DNA of 64,000 nt from JAJAZB01 sp964244295 (lineage in GTDB: Bacteria; Bacteroidota; Bacteroidia; Cytophagales; Spirosomataceae), in NCBI GenBank assembly GCA_964244295.1, contig CAXTIG010000009.1, forward strand, positions 62,001-126,000, given 5' to 3'. A program made the position numbers and the translations under genes. A model generated the notes under the pieces. That model was not told the DNA's origin. It did no database searches and worked only from the letters and a program-made list of their open reading frames with translations. Position 1 is the stretch's first letter, and every line of letters begins with the position of its first letter. This document shows, piece after piece, positions 44,852-52,866 of this stretch.

Positions 44852-45174
44852 GAAATCGATTCGGAAGGGCTGGCTCCGAATCAGGCTCAAAGTAGGGAAA
44901 AAGAGGCAGGTTTTTACGAAAAACGCTTTCGCACTGCCTCGGTATCCCGTTCGGCGGTGTCGAAGCGATTTCGTTTTTCAAAAGAAACGAACGCTTCACA
45001 GGGGCCGGAGATATCCTCCCTTTAACTCAGTAGGTGCCTTCGGGCGTGAGTTACTCACCTAAACCCACCCGTTATTTATTCCGGCTGGGATGAGGTCGGG
45101 CAGTCACGCACCTTTGACCCAGGTAAACAAACCCTCTCTTTTTTTTAACAGTCCCTCTCCTTTTTTAAACCAAT
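44852..45174. other. Intergenic region between divergent genes, no gene seen
   Basis: This 323-base gap holds upstream regions for the kinase (leftward) and the lipoprotein (rightward). A near-match TACTTTG on the minus strand (44888-44894) may be the kinase -7 element. No palindrome of the window-wide type is present. Confidence 0.5.
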
Positions 45175-46053
45175 ATGAAGACTCCGTTCAAGCCCCTTGC
45201 CGTTGCCGCACTCGCCGCCGCACTCGCCGCCGCATTCGGCCTTACCGCCTGCCAGAAAGAAACCCTGACTGACCCACAAACCCCCACCACTCACGCCAAC
45301 GACGACCGGGCCAAGTTTGTGGGGAACCTCTACACGCTCACCAAGCACGGCAACGCCAGCCTCAGTTACGACAACGCCGGGCGATTGAAATTGGTAAAGT
45401 ATGCGCCGGGGGCCATCGACCACGTCACGTATTCGTACAGCATCGGCATAGGACCCAACTGGGTGCGGACCTTTTCGTACCTGAGTTTCAACGGCAAAAT
45501 CAACCAGAGCAGCAAGTATCTCCTCGATGAATCGGGGCGGTGTTACGAAGAGCAACGGACGATTTACACGTACAGCGGAGGGTTTAGCGATAGCCAGACG
45601 GACGTTTACACCTACCAGTACAACGCCCAGGGGTATATGAAAAAACGCTTCGACAAAAACAACCCCAACCAACGCTACGAGTACGTTTTCAACGCGGCAG
45701 GCGATTTGATCAAAGTGACCACCCACGCCCCCAACTCAGGCGTGCCTTCCGCCGAAACGACCTACTCCTACTCCGAATACGTGGGTGCCCCGCTTCGCAC
45801 CGACCGCAACCGGCTCAACAACCTGGTTAACGGCCTCCCGGACGATTACCTGGCTATTTTCGGCAAATCCAGCAAGCACCTCGTGTACGGGCTGAAGTAT
45901 AAAAACCTGTACAGCAACTCGGTAGAGGTCGACCGCTCGTACAAGTACTTCTTCAACGCCGACAACTACGTGACCCAGCAAAACATCAGTACGGTGGGCG
46001 AGCAGCCGGTGTACCTGATCGAGTACAAATACCTGGTTACAGTGCTGAACTGA
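45175..46053 (+). CDS. Lipoprotein of unknown function with YD-like strand repeats
   Basis: The 292-residue protein starts with a long Ala-rich signal (ALAAALAAAFGLTAC) and a lipobox Cys, so it is probably an outer membrane lipoprotein. The rest consists of repeated beta-hairpin units (LSYDNAGRLKLVKY, YQYNAQGYMKKRF, YVFNAAGDLIKVT, YFFNADNYVTQQN) that resemble YD/RHS-type or DUF4595-like strands. No catalytic motif is visible. It stands alone between two regulatory gene blocks. The function is unknown. Confidence 0.75.
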   Translation: MKTPFKPLAVAALAAALAAAFGLTACQKETLTDPQTPTTHANDDRAKFVGNLYTLTKHGNASLSYDNAGRLKLVKYAPGAIDHVTYSYSIGIGPNWVRTFSYLSFNGKINQSSKYLLDESGRCYEEQRTIYTYSGGFSDSQTDVYTYQYNAQGYMKKRFDKNNPNQRYEYVFNAAGDLIKVTTHAPNSGVPSAETTYSYSEYVGAPLRTDRNRLNNLVNGLPDDYLAIFGKSSKHLVYGLKYKNLYSNSVEVDRSYKYFFNADNYVTQQNISTVGEQPVYLIEYKYLVTVLN

Positions 46054-46111
46054 GGCGGTTCTTTTCCGTCCGGGTAGCCCGGATGCAGCCTTATTTTCGA
46101 TAGGTGTCTGA

Positions 46112-46147
46112 AGACCGTCCGGCCCCTGGCTGGGCGGTTTCTTTGTG
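46112..46147 (+). terminator. Possible terminator after the lipoprotein gene
   Basis: GACCGTCC and GGGCGGTTTC pair around a GC-rich loop, followed by TTTCTTT. The stem has a mismatch, so it is moderate support only. Confidence 0.5.
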
Positions 46148-46152
46148 TGAAG

Positions 46153-46227
46153 GGTAAATGGGGATTAGGTAAATGGGGATTAGGTAATGAAAATTCGAAA
46201 GAACAGATTACCTAATCCCCATTTACC
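46153..46227. repeat. Palindrome with duplicated GGTAAATGGGGATTA units
   Basis: GGTAAATGGGGATTAGGTAAT at 46168-46188 pairs perfectly with 46207-46227 over 21 bases. An extra direct copy of the unit precedes it (46153-46168). Confidence 0.85.
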
Positions 46228-46330
46228 CCAACTTTCACGTCAACCATCGTCCGAAACCCGCTCGGTATTCACTCTGGCTTTCAAAAAATTGGTTTTAAAA
46301 CTACCTTGCTCCCGACGATTCTCTTACCCC

Positions 46331-47581
46331 ATGAACCGAGTGGTCCAACGACCGGCGCTTTCCCCAATCGACTCCTTCACCCAGGCGCTGCTCGACGACC
46401 TGGAAGCGGAGCGCGCCATCACGTTTTTTGCCACTTCGCTCCTCGATCAGACCACCGTGGATGACATTCTCTGGGATGTGGCCAAAAACTGCATCGCCCG
46501 GCTTCAGTTTGTGGATTGCGTGGTGTACTGGCTCGACTCCGAGCGCGAGGTACTGGTGCAGAAAGCCGCCTACGGCCCCAAAAACCCGGTGGATTTTCAG
46601 ATTTTCAGCCCCATCGAAATTCCGCTGGGCCGGGGGATCGTTGGTTCGGTGGCCCTGACCGGCCGGACCGAACTCGTGGGCGACACGTCGAAAGACCCGC
46701 GCTACATTCAGGACGATGACGTACGATTTTCGGAAATCGCGGTGCCGATTATTTCGGAAGGAAAGGTACTGGGGGTCATCGACGCCGAACACCCGGAGCG
46801 GGATTTTTTCAAATCCCGCCACCTGAAAATCCTGAGCACCATCGCCGCGCTGTGCGCCCATAAAATCGCGCGGGTGGAGGTGGAACGGGCCTTTCGCCAG
46901 ACCGAACGTCAGTTGGTCGAAACCAACCGGCGGATTGCCGAAACCAAGTTGCTGGCCCTGCGGAGTCAGATGAACCCGCATTTTGTGTTCAACAGCCTGA
47001 GTTCGATCAACACGTTTATCCTCCAGAACGACCCCGAACGGGCCTCCGCCTACCTGACCAAATTTTCGCGGCTGCTGCGGCAGGTGCTCGTTAATTCACA
47101 CGACGAATGGGTGTCGCTCCGCCACGAACTCGAAGCGCTGAATTTATACGTGGAGCTGGAGCAACTGCGCTGCGAGGGCCAGTTCGACTTTGAACTGGAC
47201 CTGGACCAAGCCCTGGATACCGATGCCGTGCTGGTGCCCCCGCTGATTACGCAGCCCTTCGTCGAAAATGCCATCTGGCACGGCTTGCTTCCTTTAAAAT
47301 CGCGCCGAGCGACCTTGCGGGTAGCGTGTCGGGTTGAGGCTGGGCGGCTGTTGGTCACGGTACTCGACAACGGCATTGGCCGGGCAGCGGCGGCGCTGCA
47401 ATCCATCCGCCTGACGGCGCACAAATCGCACAACCTCAAGCAAACCGCCGAACGCCTGCACCTCATCAACGGGGTGTACCCCGTTGAAGCCCGATTCAAT
47501 CTCGACGACCTCTACGATGAAACGGATGCTCCGGTAGGCACCCGCGTTGTTTTCACCCAAAACCTGAAACACCCCTGTTAG
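46331..47581 (+). CDS. GAF domain + LytS-type sensor histidine kinase
   Basis: ATG 46331 (MNRVVQRPALSPIDSF) is preferred, as the in-frame upstream codons include palindrome sequence. The 416-residue soluble protein has a GAF domain (about 30-185: IEIPLGRGIVGSVALTGRTELVGD, VPIISEGKVLGVIDAEH), then the kinase helix QMNPHFVFNSLSSINTF with the phospho-His, and an ATPase part (LVPPLITQPFVENAIWHG, LDNGIGRAA). The GAF domain would bind a small ligand. The LytTR regulator 106 bases downstream is the clear partner. Its TAG stop lies in a palindrome arm. Confidence 0.92.
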   Translation: MNRVVQRPALSPIDSFTQALLDDLEAERAITFFATSLLDQTTVDDILWDVAKNCIARLQFVDCVVYWLDSEREVLVQKAAYGPKNPVDFQIFSPIEIPLGRGIVGSVALTGRTELVGDTSKDPRYIQDDDVRFSEIAVPIISEGKVLGVIDAEHPERDFFKSRHLKILSTIAALCAHKIARVEVERAFRQTERQLVETNRRIAETKLLALRSQMNPHFVFNSLSSINTFILQNDPERASAYLTKFSRLLRQVLVNSHDEWVSLRHELEALNLYVELEQLRCEGQFDFELDLDQALDTDAVLVPPLITQPFVENAIWHGLLPLKSRRATLRVACRVEAGRLLVTVLDNGIGRAAAALQSIRLTAHKSHNLKQTAERLHLINGVYPVEARFNLDDLYDETDAPVGTRVVFTQNLKHPC

Positions 47582-47644
47582 AATTTTGAAAAATTAGGCT
47601 TGTCATAGCCGGAGCCATGACAAGCCTAATTTTTCAAAATTCTA
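47579..47644. repeat. Perfect 28-bp palindrome at the kinase stop codon
   Basis: Arms 47579-47606 and 47617-47644 are exact complements with a 10-base loop; pairing continues outward with one bulge to about 47575/47649. The stop codon of the kinase is in the left arm. Confidence 0.9.
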
Positions 47645-47687
47645 AACAGCTTTAGTATCCAGCATCCAATAACCCCAACCTTCTCCC

Positions 47688-48428
47688 ATGACCGCGCTCC
47701 TCGTTGACGACGAAAAACACTGCCGCGACGTACTTGGCATTTTGCTCAAAAAGTACTGTCCCCAGGTGGAACTGCTCGCTTCCTGCGCCGACGGGCCGGA
47801 GGGCGTGGCGGCCATCGACCAGCACCAGCCCGACCTGGTGTTTCTCGACATCGAAATGCCCGGCATGAGCGGCTTCGATTTGCTCGAAAGCGTGGGATTC
47901 AAGGGCTTCGACGTGATTTTCACAACGGCTTACAACGAATATGCCATCAAAGCCATCCGCCACAACGCCCTCGATTACATCCTCAAACCGGTGGATAAAG
48001 ACGAACTCGTGCAGGCCGCGATGAAAGCCGAGCGTGAGCAGTCGGCGCGTTCGGCGGCCCGCATCGAGGATTTCGTGCAGTACCTCCAGCGCCAGAAACT
48101 CGGTGACCGCGTGGCCCTGCCCACGATGGAGGGCCTGCAAATCATTCCCAGCGACGAAATTTATTACTGCGAATCGGACGGGGGCTACACCCACTTTTTC
48201 CTCACCAACGGTAAAACCGTGTTAATTTCAAAAACCCTGAAGGAAGTGGAGGAGGTACTCGAAAGCAAGGGCTTCTGCCGGGTGCATCACGGCTACCTCA
48301 TTAACCTGCGCTACGTGCAGCGCTACCTGCGCGGCGACGGCGGCGAGGTGGTCATGGCCAACAACAAAACCCTGCCCGTTTCGCGGAACAAGAAGCAGGA
48401 GTTTCTGAATTTTCTGGAGAAAATTTGA
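47688..48428 (+). CDS. LytTR-family response regulator
   Basis: The 246-residue protein has a receiver (LLVDDEKHCRD, phosphorylation site Asp54 in VFLDIEMPG, TAYNEYAIKA, Lys in ILKPVDKDEL) and a LytTR DNA-binding domain (about 145-246: IYYCESDGGYTHFFLTNGKT, FCRVHHGYLINLRYV, LPVSRNKKQEFLNFL). LytTR proteins bind DNA as beta-strand dimers near promoters. It pairs with the GAF kinase just upstream and may also serve the orphan propeller kinase. Confidence 0.94.
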   Translation: MTALLVDDEKHCRDVLGILLKKYCPQVELLASCADGPEGVAAIDQHQPDLVFLDIEMPGMSGFDLLESVGFKGFDVIFTTAYNEYAIKAIRHNALDYILKPVDKDELVQAAMKAEREQSARSAARIEDFVQYLQRQKLGDRVALPTMEGLQIIPSDEIYYCESDGGYTHFFLTNGKTVLISKTLKEVEEVLESKGFCRVHHGYLINLRYVQRYLRGDGGEVVMANNKTLPVSRNKKQEFLNFLEKI

Positions 48429-48579
48429 AAGGAGGGCGATCAAAACCAGGTGTTTGTGCGTCGGCTGTCCAGTCGGATGTGCCGGATGCGGGTCGAAACG
48501 GGCACGGGGTGGGGGCAGAAGGGGGCTGCTCAAGCCCGGACACTACCCTCACGTAACCCCCCAAGCTAAGAACCGGTGC

Positions 48580-48604
48580 GCCCGTTTCACGCCGTGAAAC
48601 GGGC
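48580..48604. repeat. 11-bp perfect hairpin (GCCCGTTTCAC)
   Basis: GCCCGTTTCAC/GTGAAACGGGC with a 3-base loop, downstream of the LytTR gene. The 360-base gap 48429-48788 holds this hairpin and the next terminator; no gene is seen. Confidence 0.8.
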
Positions 48605-48627
48605 GGCAGGGAATGATTTTTTACCCG

Positions 48628-48667
48628 TCGAAAGCCACCCCAGGCGGGGCGGCTTTCGGCGTTTTTA
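48628..48667 (+). terminator. Intrinsic terminator
   Basis: CGAAAGCC/GGCTTTCG stem with a GC-rich upper part, followed by GTTTTTA. It would end the LytTR transcript. Confidence 0.7.
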
Positions 48668-48788
48668 AGGGGTTAGTGGCTATTTTTTCTAAGTCTGTCC
48701 CCGATTGGCCGGGCGGGATGTATCTTGCGCCCCATCGCCACCTGCCTGAATTTTCCAATTTTTCAGAGGTCTTTCTTCCAACGTTGCT

Positions 48789-51248
48789 ATGAAAAAAAGG
48801 ATACTCCTGTTTACGTGGAGTCTGCTTGCCTGCCTGTCCGTGCGGGGAGCGACGGGCAACGAAGTGAGTCCAGACGCGGTCGGACTCAGGGGCACAAGTC
48901 TTCGGTCCGGGAGTGAGAGGTTCCGGGTTTCAGCCTGGTTCGAATCCCGTCATTCGGAGGCACCTACCGAACCCACCCACCCCACTTCGCCGACCCCGTC
49001 GATTGCCGTTCCCGCCTGCGGGGTCACCATCATCGGCGCCAACACGTACTGCGTGGGTGGCGGTTCAACGTCCCTGACGGCGATGGTGAGCGGGTTTACC
49101 AGCAGCGCCGTCACCTACCAATGGCGACTCAACGGAACCAACCTCGCCGGGGCCACCGGCGGCGTGTACAGCGCCAATGCCACGGGTACGTATTCGGTCG
49201 TGGTGGGGGGAACGGGCTGTGGCAACGTCACCACCACCTCGGCCAATTTTGCCGTTGCCGTCGCGCAATCAACCCCAACGGCCAATCCCATCGTCGGCTC
49301 GCCGGAGTTTTGTTCGGGCGGCAGCGCCACCCTAACGGCTTCGGCTACGGGCGGCACGGGGCCGTACACCGTTCAGTGGCGACAGGGCAGCCTCGTCGTA
49401 GGCAGTGGCCCCACCTTCAACGCCACCGTGGCGGACGACTACCTCGCCGTCATCACCGACGCAGCGGGCTGTACCACCACCGCGCCGTTTGTCAGCGTAA
49501 AAGAAAATCCCCAGCCCGTGGCCAACGCCGGCCCGGACGTATTCCGAACCGGCACCGAGAAACTCGTCATCACCGGCCCGAGCGCCTCGGGCGGCACGCC
49601 GCCCTACACCTACACCTGGACTACTAATCCCACTGTAGCCATCGACAACCCTGGCTCCGCTACGCCCACCATCGGGCCGTTTACCGGTAACACCACCGTG
49701 CGGCTGACCGTCGCCGACAGCAAAAACTGCGTGGCGCAGAAGCAGGCCATCGTGGTGTACTCGTCGTGTGCGTTCGCGGTTACGGTGCTCGCCAAAGGCG
49801 CGTTCTGCCAGGGCAGCAGCGACACCTTGCGAGCGCAATTGACGGGCGGCGGTGGTGGTTACGTGTACTCCTGGCGGCGCGGTGCAGAAGTGGTTTCGAC
49901 GGAGGAACGCTACCCGGCCAACCAGGCGGGCGCGTACTCGGTCACGGTCGACGATTCGCGGGGTTGCCGGGCCACCTCCAATCCGGTGCAGGTGCAGGAA
50001 AATCCCAGTCCGACGCTGACCATCAGCGGGGCGACTTCGTTTTGCAAAGGCACCAACAGCACCCTGACGGCCACGGCCACGGATGGCACGGGGCCGTACT
50101 CGATCCAGTGGCTAAACGGCACCACGCCGATTAGCAGCGCGGCGGCGCTGACCGTTGGCGTACCCGGATTGTACTCGGCCTTCGCCACCGACGCCCGGGG
50201 CTGCCGGGCCACCGCCAACCCGGCACAAGTGCAGGAAAATCCCGGCCCGACGGCGACCATCACCGGAGTAGCTTCGTTTTGCAAAAGCGCCAGCACGACC
50301 CTGACGGCCTCGGCCACGGGTGGCGCGGAACCGTACACCGTTCAGTGGCTGAACGGTACCACGCTCGTCGGCAGCACCGCGACCCTAACCGTTGGCGTAC
50401 CCGGATCGTACACGGCCTCCGCCACCGATGCCCGGGGCTGCCGGGCCACCGCCACCCCGGTGCAGGTGCAGGAAAATCCCAGTCCGGCGGTGACCATCAG
50501 TGGAGCCGCTTCGTTTTGCAAGGGGGCCAGCACGACCCTGACGGCCACGGCCACGGGCGGCACGGCTCCGTACTCGATCCAGTGGGTAGACGGCACCACG
50601 CCGATTGGCAACGCGGCGGCGCTGATTCTTAGTGCGACTGGTTTTTATACCGTCACCGCCACCGACGCCCGGGGTTGCGCAAGCACCCCCGCTTCGGTAA
50701 ACGTGCGCGAAAAAGGCGGCGACCTTACCGCGCTTATCCTGCCCGTCGGGCCAACCGAGGTAATCGCCCCGGCGGTGGTCACGCTCAACGCCAACGCCGG
50801 GCTGAGTCTCAATTATCAGTGGCGTGTCGATGGCCGCGACATTCCCGGTGCGACGGGAATCAGCTACGTGGTGAGCCAGGCCGGTACTAGCCAGTACACG
50901 GTGGTGGTTTACCAGGACGGCTGCTTCGTGGTTTCCCCACCGCTGCCGGTTTCGATCCGGGTGGCTACGGCCCTCGATCCAGTTTCCCTCAGTACCGGGT
51001 TTGAGCTACGCCTGGCGCCCAACCCCACCACTGGGCGGGTGCGGGTTGATGTAACTCTGGAACGCCCCGAAATCCTGCGGCTTTTCATCAGCGACCTCAG
51101 CGGACGCCGCATTGCCACGGAACTTCGCGAAAAGGGGGAGGTTCGGCACACGTTTGAAGTAAACCTGGGTGAGTTGGCCGACGGCCTGTACCTGCTGCGG
51201 GCCGAAACCGATTCGGGGCAGCAAAGCCGGAAGTTGGTGAAGCGGTAA
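48789..51248 (+). CDS. T9SS-secreted protein with tandem Ig-like repeats
   Basis: The 819-residue protein has a signal peptide (LLFTWSLLACLSVRGATG). It then has six to seven Ig/PKD-like units of about 80 residues with the pattern FCxGxxxTLTA...GPYxxxW...G.Y...TDxxGC, and a T9SS type A sorting domain at the end (LRLAPNPTTGRVRVDV, LADGLYLLRAETDSGQQSRKLVKR). Three of the units (49998-50708) are near-identical at DNA level. Each carries a Cys pair that may form a disulfide. It is likely a cell-surface adhesin; the ligand is unknown. Confidence 0.88.
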   Translation: MKKRILLFTWSLLACLSVRGATGNEVSPDAVGLRGTSLRSGSERFRVSAWFESRHSEAPTEPTHPTSPTPSIAVPACGVTIIGANTYCVGGGSTSLTAMVSGFTSSAVTYQWRLNGTNLAGATGGVYSANATGTYSVVVGGTGCGNVTTTSANFAVAVAQSTPTANPIVGSPEFCSGGSATLTASATGGTGPYTVQWRQGSLVVGSGPTFNATVADDYLAVITDAAGCTTTAPFVSVKENPQPVANAGPDVFRTGTEKLVITGPSASGGTPPYTYTWTTNPTVAIDNPGSATPTIGPFTGNTTVRLTVADSKNCVAQKQAIVVYSSCAFAVTVLAKGAFCQGSSDTLRAQLTGGGGGYVYSWRRGAEVVSTEERYPANQAGAYSVTVDDSRGCRATSNPVQVQENPSPTLTISGATSFCKGTNSTLTATATDGTGPYSIQWLNGTTPISSAAALTVGVPGLYSAFATDARGCRATANPAQVQENPGPTATITGVASFCKSASTTLTASATGGAEPYTVQWLNGTTLVGSTATLTVGVPGSYTASATDARGCRATATPVQVQENPSPAVTISGAASFCKGASTTLTATATGGTAPYSIQWVDGTTPIGNAAALILSATGFYTVTATDARGCASTPASVNVREKGGDLTALILPVGPTEVIAPAVVTLNANAGLSLNYQWRVDGRDIPGATGISYVVSQAGTSQYTVVVYQDGCFVVSPPLPVSIRVATALDPVSLSTGFELRLAPNPTTGRVRVDVTLERPEILRLFISDLSGRRIATELREKGEVRHTFEVNLGELADGLYLLRAETDSGQQSRKLVKR
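49998..50708 (+). repeat. Three tandem 237-bp coding repeats
   Basis: Units begin at 49998, 50235 and 50472 with GAAAATCCC and encode 79 residues each (ENPxPxxTIxGAxSFCK...). High DNA identity indicates recent duplication or ongoing recombination; copy number may vary between strains. Confidence 0.85.
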
Positions 51249-51275
51249 GTTAAGTACTCTGGTCGTGTGTAGGGG

Positions 51276-51373
51276 TTGTCATCCCGACGCAGGAGGGATC
51301 TCGTTGGGATACCCCTTGACAATTGGTAAAGCATCAGCAGGCTGACGAGATCCCTCCTGCGTCGGGATGACAA
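51276..51373. repeat. TGTCATCCCGA-type palindrome, perfect 29-bp arms
   Basis: Arms 51276-51304 and 51345-51373 are exact complements and almost identical in sequence to the copy at 27724-27825, with an unrelated loop. Confidence 0.9.
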
Positions 51374-51380
51374 AACCCCT

Positions 51381-51407
51381 CACCCGACGCAGCGGATGCG
51401 TCGGGTG
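51381..51407. terminator. 11-bp hairpin between convergent genes
   Basis: CACCCGACGCA/TGCGTCGGGTG with a 5-base loop, right after the larger palindrome. It lacks a T-run, so termination is only possible. Confidence 0.5.
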
Positions 51408-51447
51408 AGGAGTACTTGACCGCCGGGATTTACGAGATGTCTCAACG

Positions 51448-52866
51448 CTATCTTCCTCCACCCGCCGCGAAAGCCAGCCCGGCGAGGGCTTTTTCGTACT
51501 TGGCCTTGATGCTTTCCAGTTTGTAGCGCAGTTCCAGAAACTTGCTTTCGCGGGCGTTGACCAGAAACAACGAGCTTTCGCCCATTTCAAACTTCCGGCG
51601 CTCGGCCCGCGTCAGGGCGTCCTGGTCGCGCACGATGCCTTCCTGGGTGGCGAGTTGCTGCGCCAGGGTCTGAGTTTCGTTGAAAGCGGCCTGCACGTCG
51701 GTGCTGATTTCGCGATGAATCAATTGCTGGTCGAGCGAAAGCTGAGTTTGCTTGAAACGTACCTGCTGGAGTTTGCCGCGCTCTTTTCGCAGGAAAAGCG
51801 GCAGGATAAATTCCGCCCCGATTTTGTGGTTGTTGACCAAAAACGCGTTGCCGACCTCGTTGTCCTGCAAGACTTTCGGTTCGTTCAAAAAATTAAAAGT
51901 AACGTTAAGTTGGGGCATCAACTGGTTGCGCCGAAAACGCTCTTCCACACTCAATTGCCGGAGTTTGAAATCCACCTTGAGCAGGTCGGGGTGGCGGCTG
52001 CGGGCCTGGGTCAGGAGCCGTTGCAGGGTGCTGTCGGTCACGGTGCGGAAGGCCATCGGGCCGGGGCGGCTACCGGAGGGCAATTCGAGCGGGTCGCCGT
52101 TGGCGTTCCATAGAAAATTGGACAGGACGAGGCGGGCGTTCTGGCGCTCCAGTTCCGCCTGCTGGGCCTGCACGAGCCGGTCCTGCCGGGTGATGCGCGC
52201 CTCGATGGAATCGACCGCTGCCAGGTCGCCGAGTTGGGTGCGTTGGGCCACGGCCCGGTAGCGCAGGTCGGCGAGTTGAAAACCCTCCTCGGCCAGTTGA
52301 GCCTGCTGGTCGCTCAGGTACCAGTCCCAGTAGGTTTTGGCGGCATCGAACAGCACTTTGTTGAGCAGGCCCAGCCGCTCGGCATCGGCCAGACCCTGGG
52401 CCAATTTGGCCTGCCGAAGGGTGGCCCGGCGGGCATCGATGAGCAGGTTTTGGGCCAGCGGCAGGGTCAGGCCCGCGTAGGCGAGCCGGGGCGATTCTTC
52501 GGGCAGAAGGCGGCTACCCGTGTTTTGCTCGTACCCGGCCTTGAGGTCCGCTCCCAGCCAGGTCGGGATGCGCAGGTAGGTGTCGAAGCGGTTGTAGTAG
52601 TCGAGGCCCTTGAAGCCTTTCCGGTCGAAGTACGCCACGAATTTGGGGTCGAACAACCCCCGAACTTCGAGCAATTCGGCCCGGGCGATTTCGGGCAGCA
52701 ATGCCGCCTGCCGCGCCACGGGATGCCGGGTCAACACCAGTTCCTGGAAATCGTCGAAGGAAAAAAAGCGGAGGGAATCCTGGGCGCGGGCGGGAGTGAA
52801 AAGTGAAAAGGTAAAAGTGAAAAGTGGGAAAATCAGCCGATAAAAAAGCCTCCCCGGACGCGTCAT
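51448..52866 (-). CDS. TolC-family outer membrane efflux protein
   Basis: The only reasonable start is ATG 52866, which lies in the arm of a branched palindrome (CGTCATTGCG read on the other strand). The 472-residue product begins MTRPGRLFYRLIFPLFTF, with the signal peptide core from the heptamer repeat and cleavage after ARAQ. The mature protein has the long helices of TolC (ELVLTRHPVARQAALLPEIARAE, then a second related half with NFLWNANGDPLELPSG and ETQTLAQQLATQEGIVRDQ). It forms the outer membrane channel for the HlyD and ABC proteins encoded upstream. Confidence 0.9.
   Translation of the reverse strand: MTRPGRLFYRLIFPLFTFTFSLFTPARAQDSLRFFSFDDFQELVLTRHPVARQAALLPEIARAELLEVRGLFDPKFVAYFDRKGFKGLDYYNRFDTYLRIPTWLGADLKAGYEQNTGSRLLPEESPRLAYAGLTLPLAQNLLIDARRATLRQAKLAQGLADAERLGLLNKVLFDAAKTYWDWYLSDQQAQLAEEGFQLADLRYRAVAQRTQLGDLAAVDSIEARITRQDRLVQAQQAELERQNARLVLSNFLWNANGDPLELPSGSRPGPMAFRTVTDSTLQRLLTQARSRHPDLLKVDFKLRQLSVEERFRRNQLMPQLNVTFNFLNEPKVLQDNEVGNAFLVNNHKIGAEFILPLFLRKERGKLQQVRFKQTQLSLDQQLIHREISTDVQAAFNETQTLAQQLATQEGIVRDQDALTRAERRKFEMGESSLFLVNARESKFLELRYKLESIKAKYEKALAGLAFAAGGGR
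52794..52832. repeat. AAAAGTG heptamer array in the TolC-like signal peptide
   Basis: Imperfect AAAAGTG units encode the hydrophobic FPLFTFTFSLFT stretch of the signal peptide. Compare 16814-16843 and 29117-29151. Confidence 0.75.

Noticed and set aside
48890..48957. tRNA-like T-arm sequence GGTTCGAATCCCG in the start of the Ig-repeat protein
   Set aside because: The stem flanking the TTCGAAT loop does not pair properly and no acceptor, D or anticodon arms can be built. It lies in a well-supported coding frame.
49998..50708. CRISPR-like periodic repeats
   Set aside because: Repeats are 237 bp, contiguous and coding for Ig-like domains.
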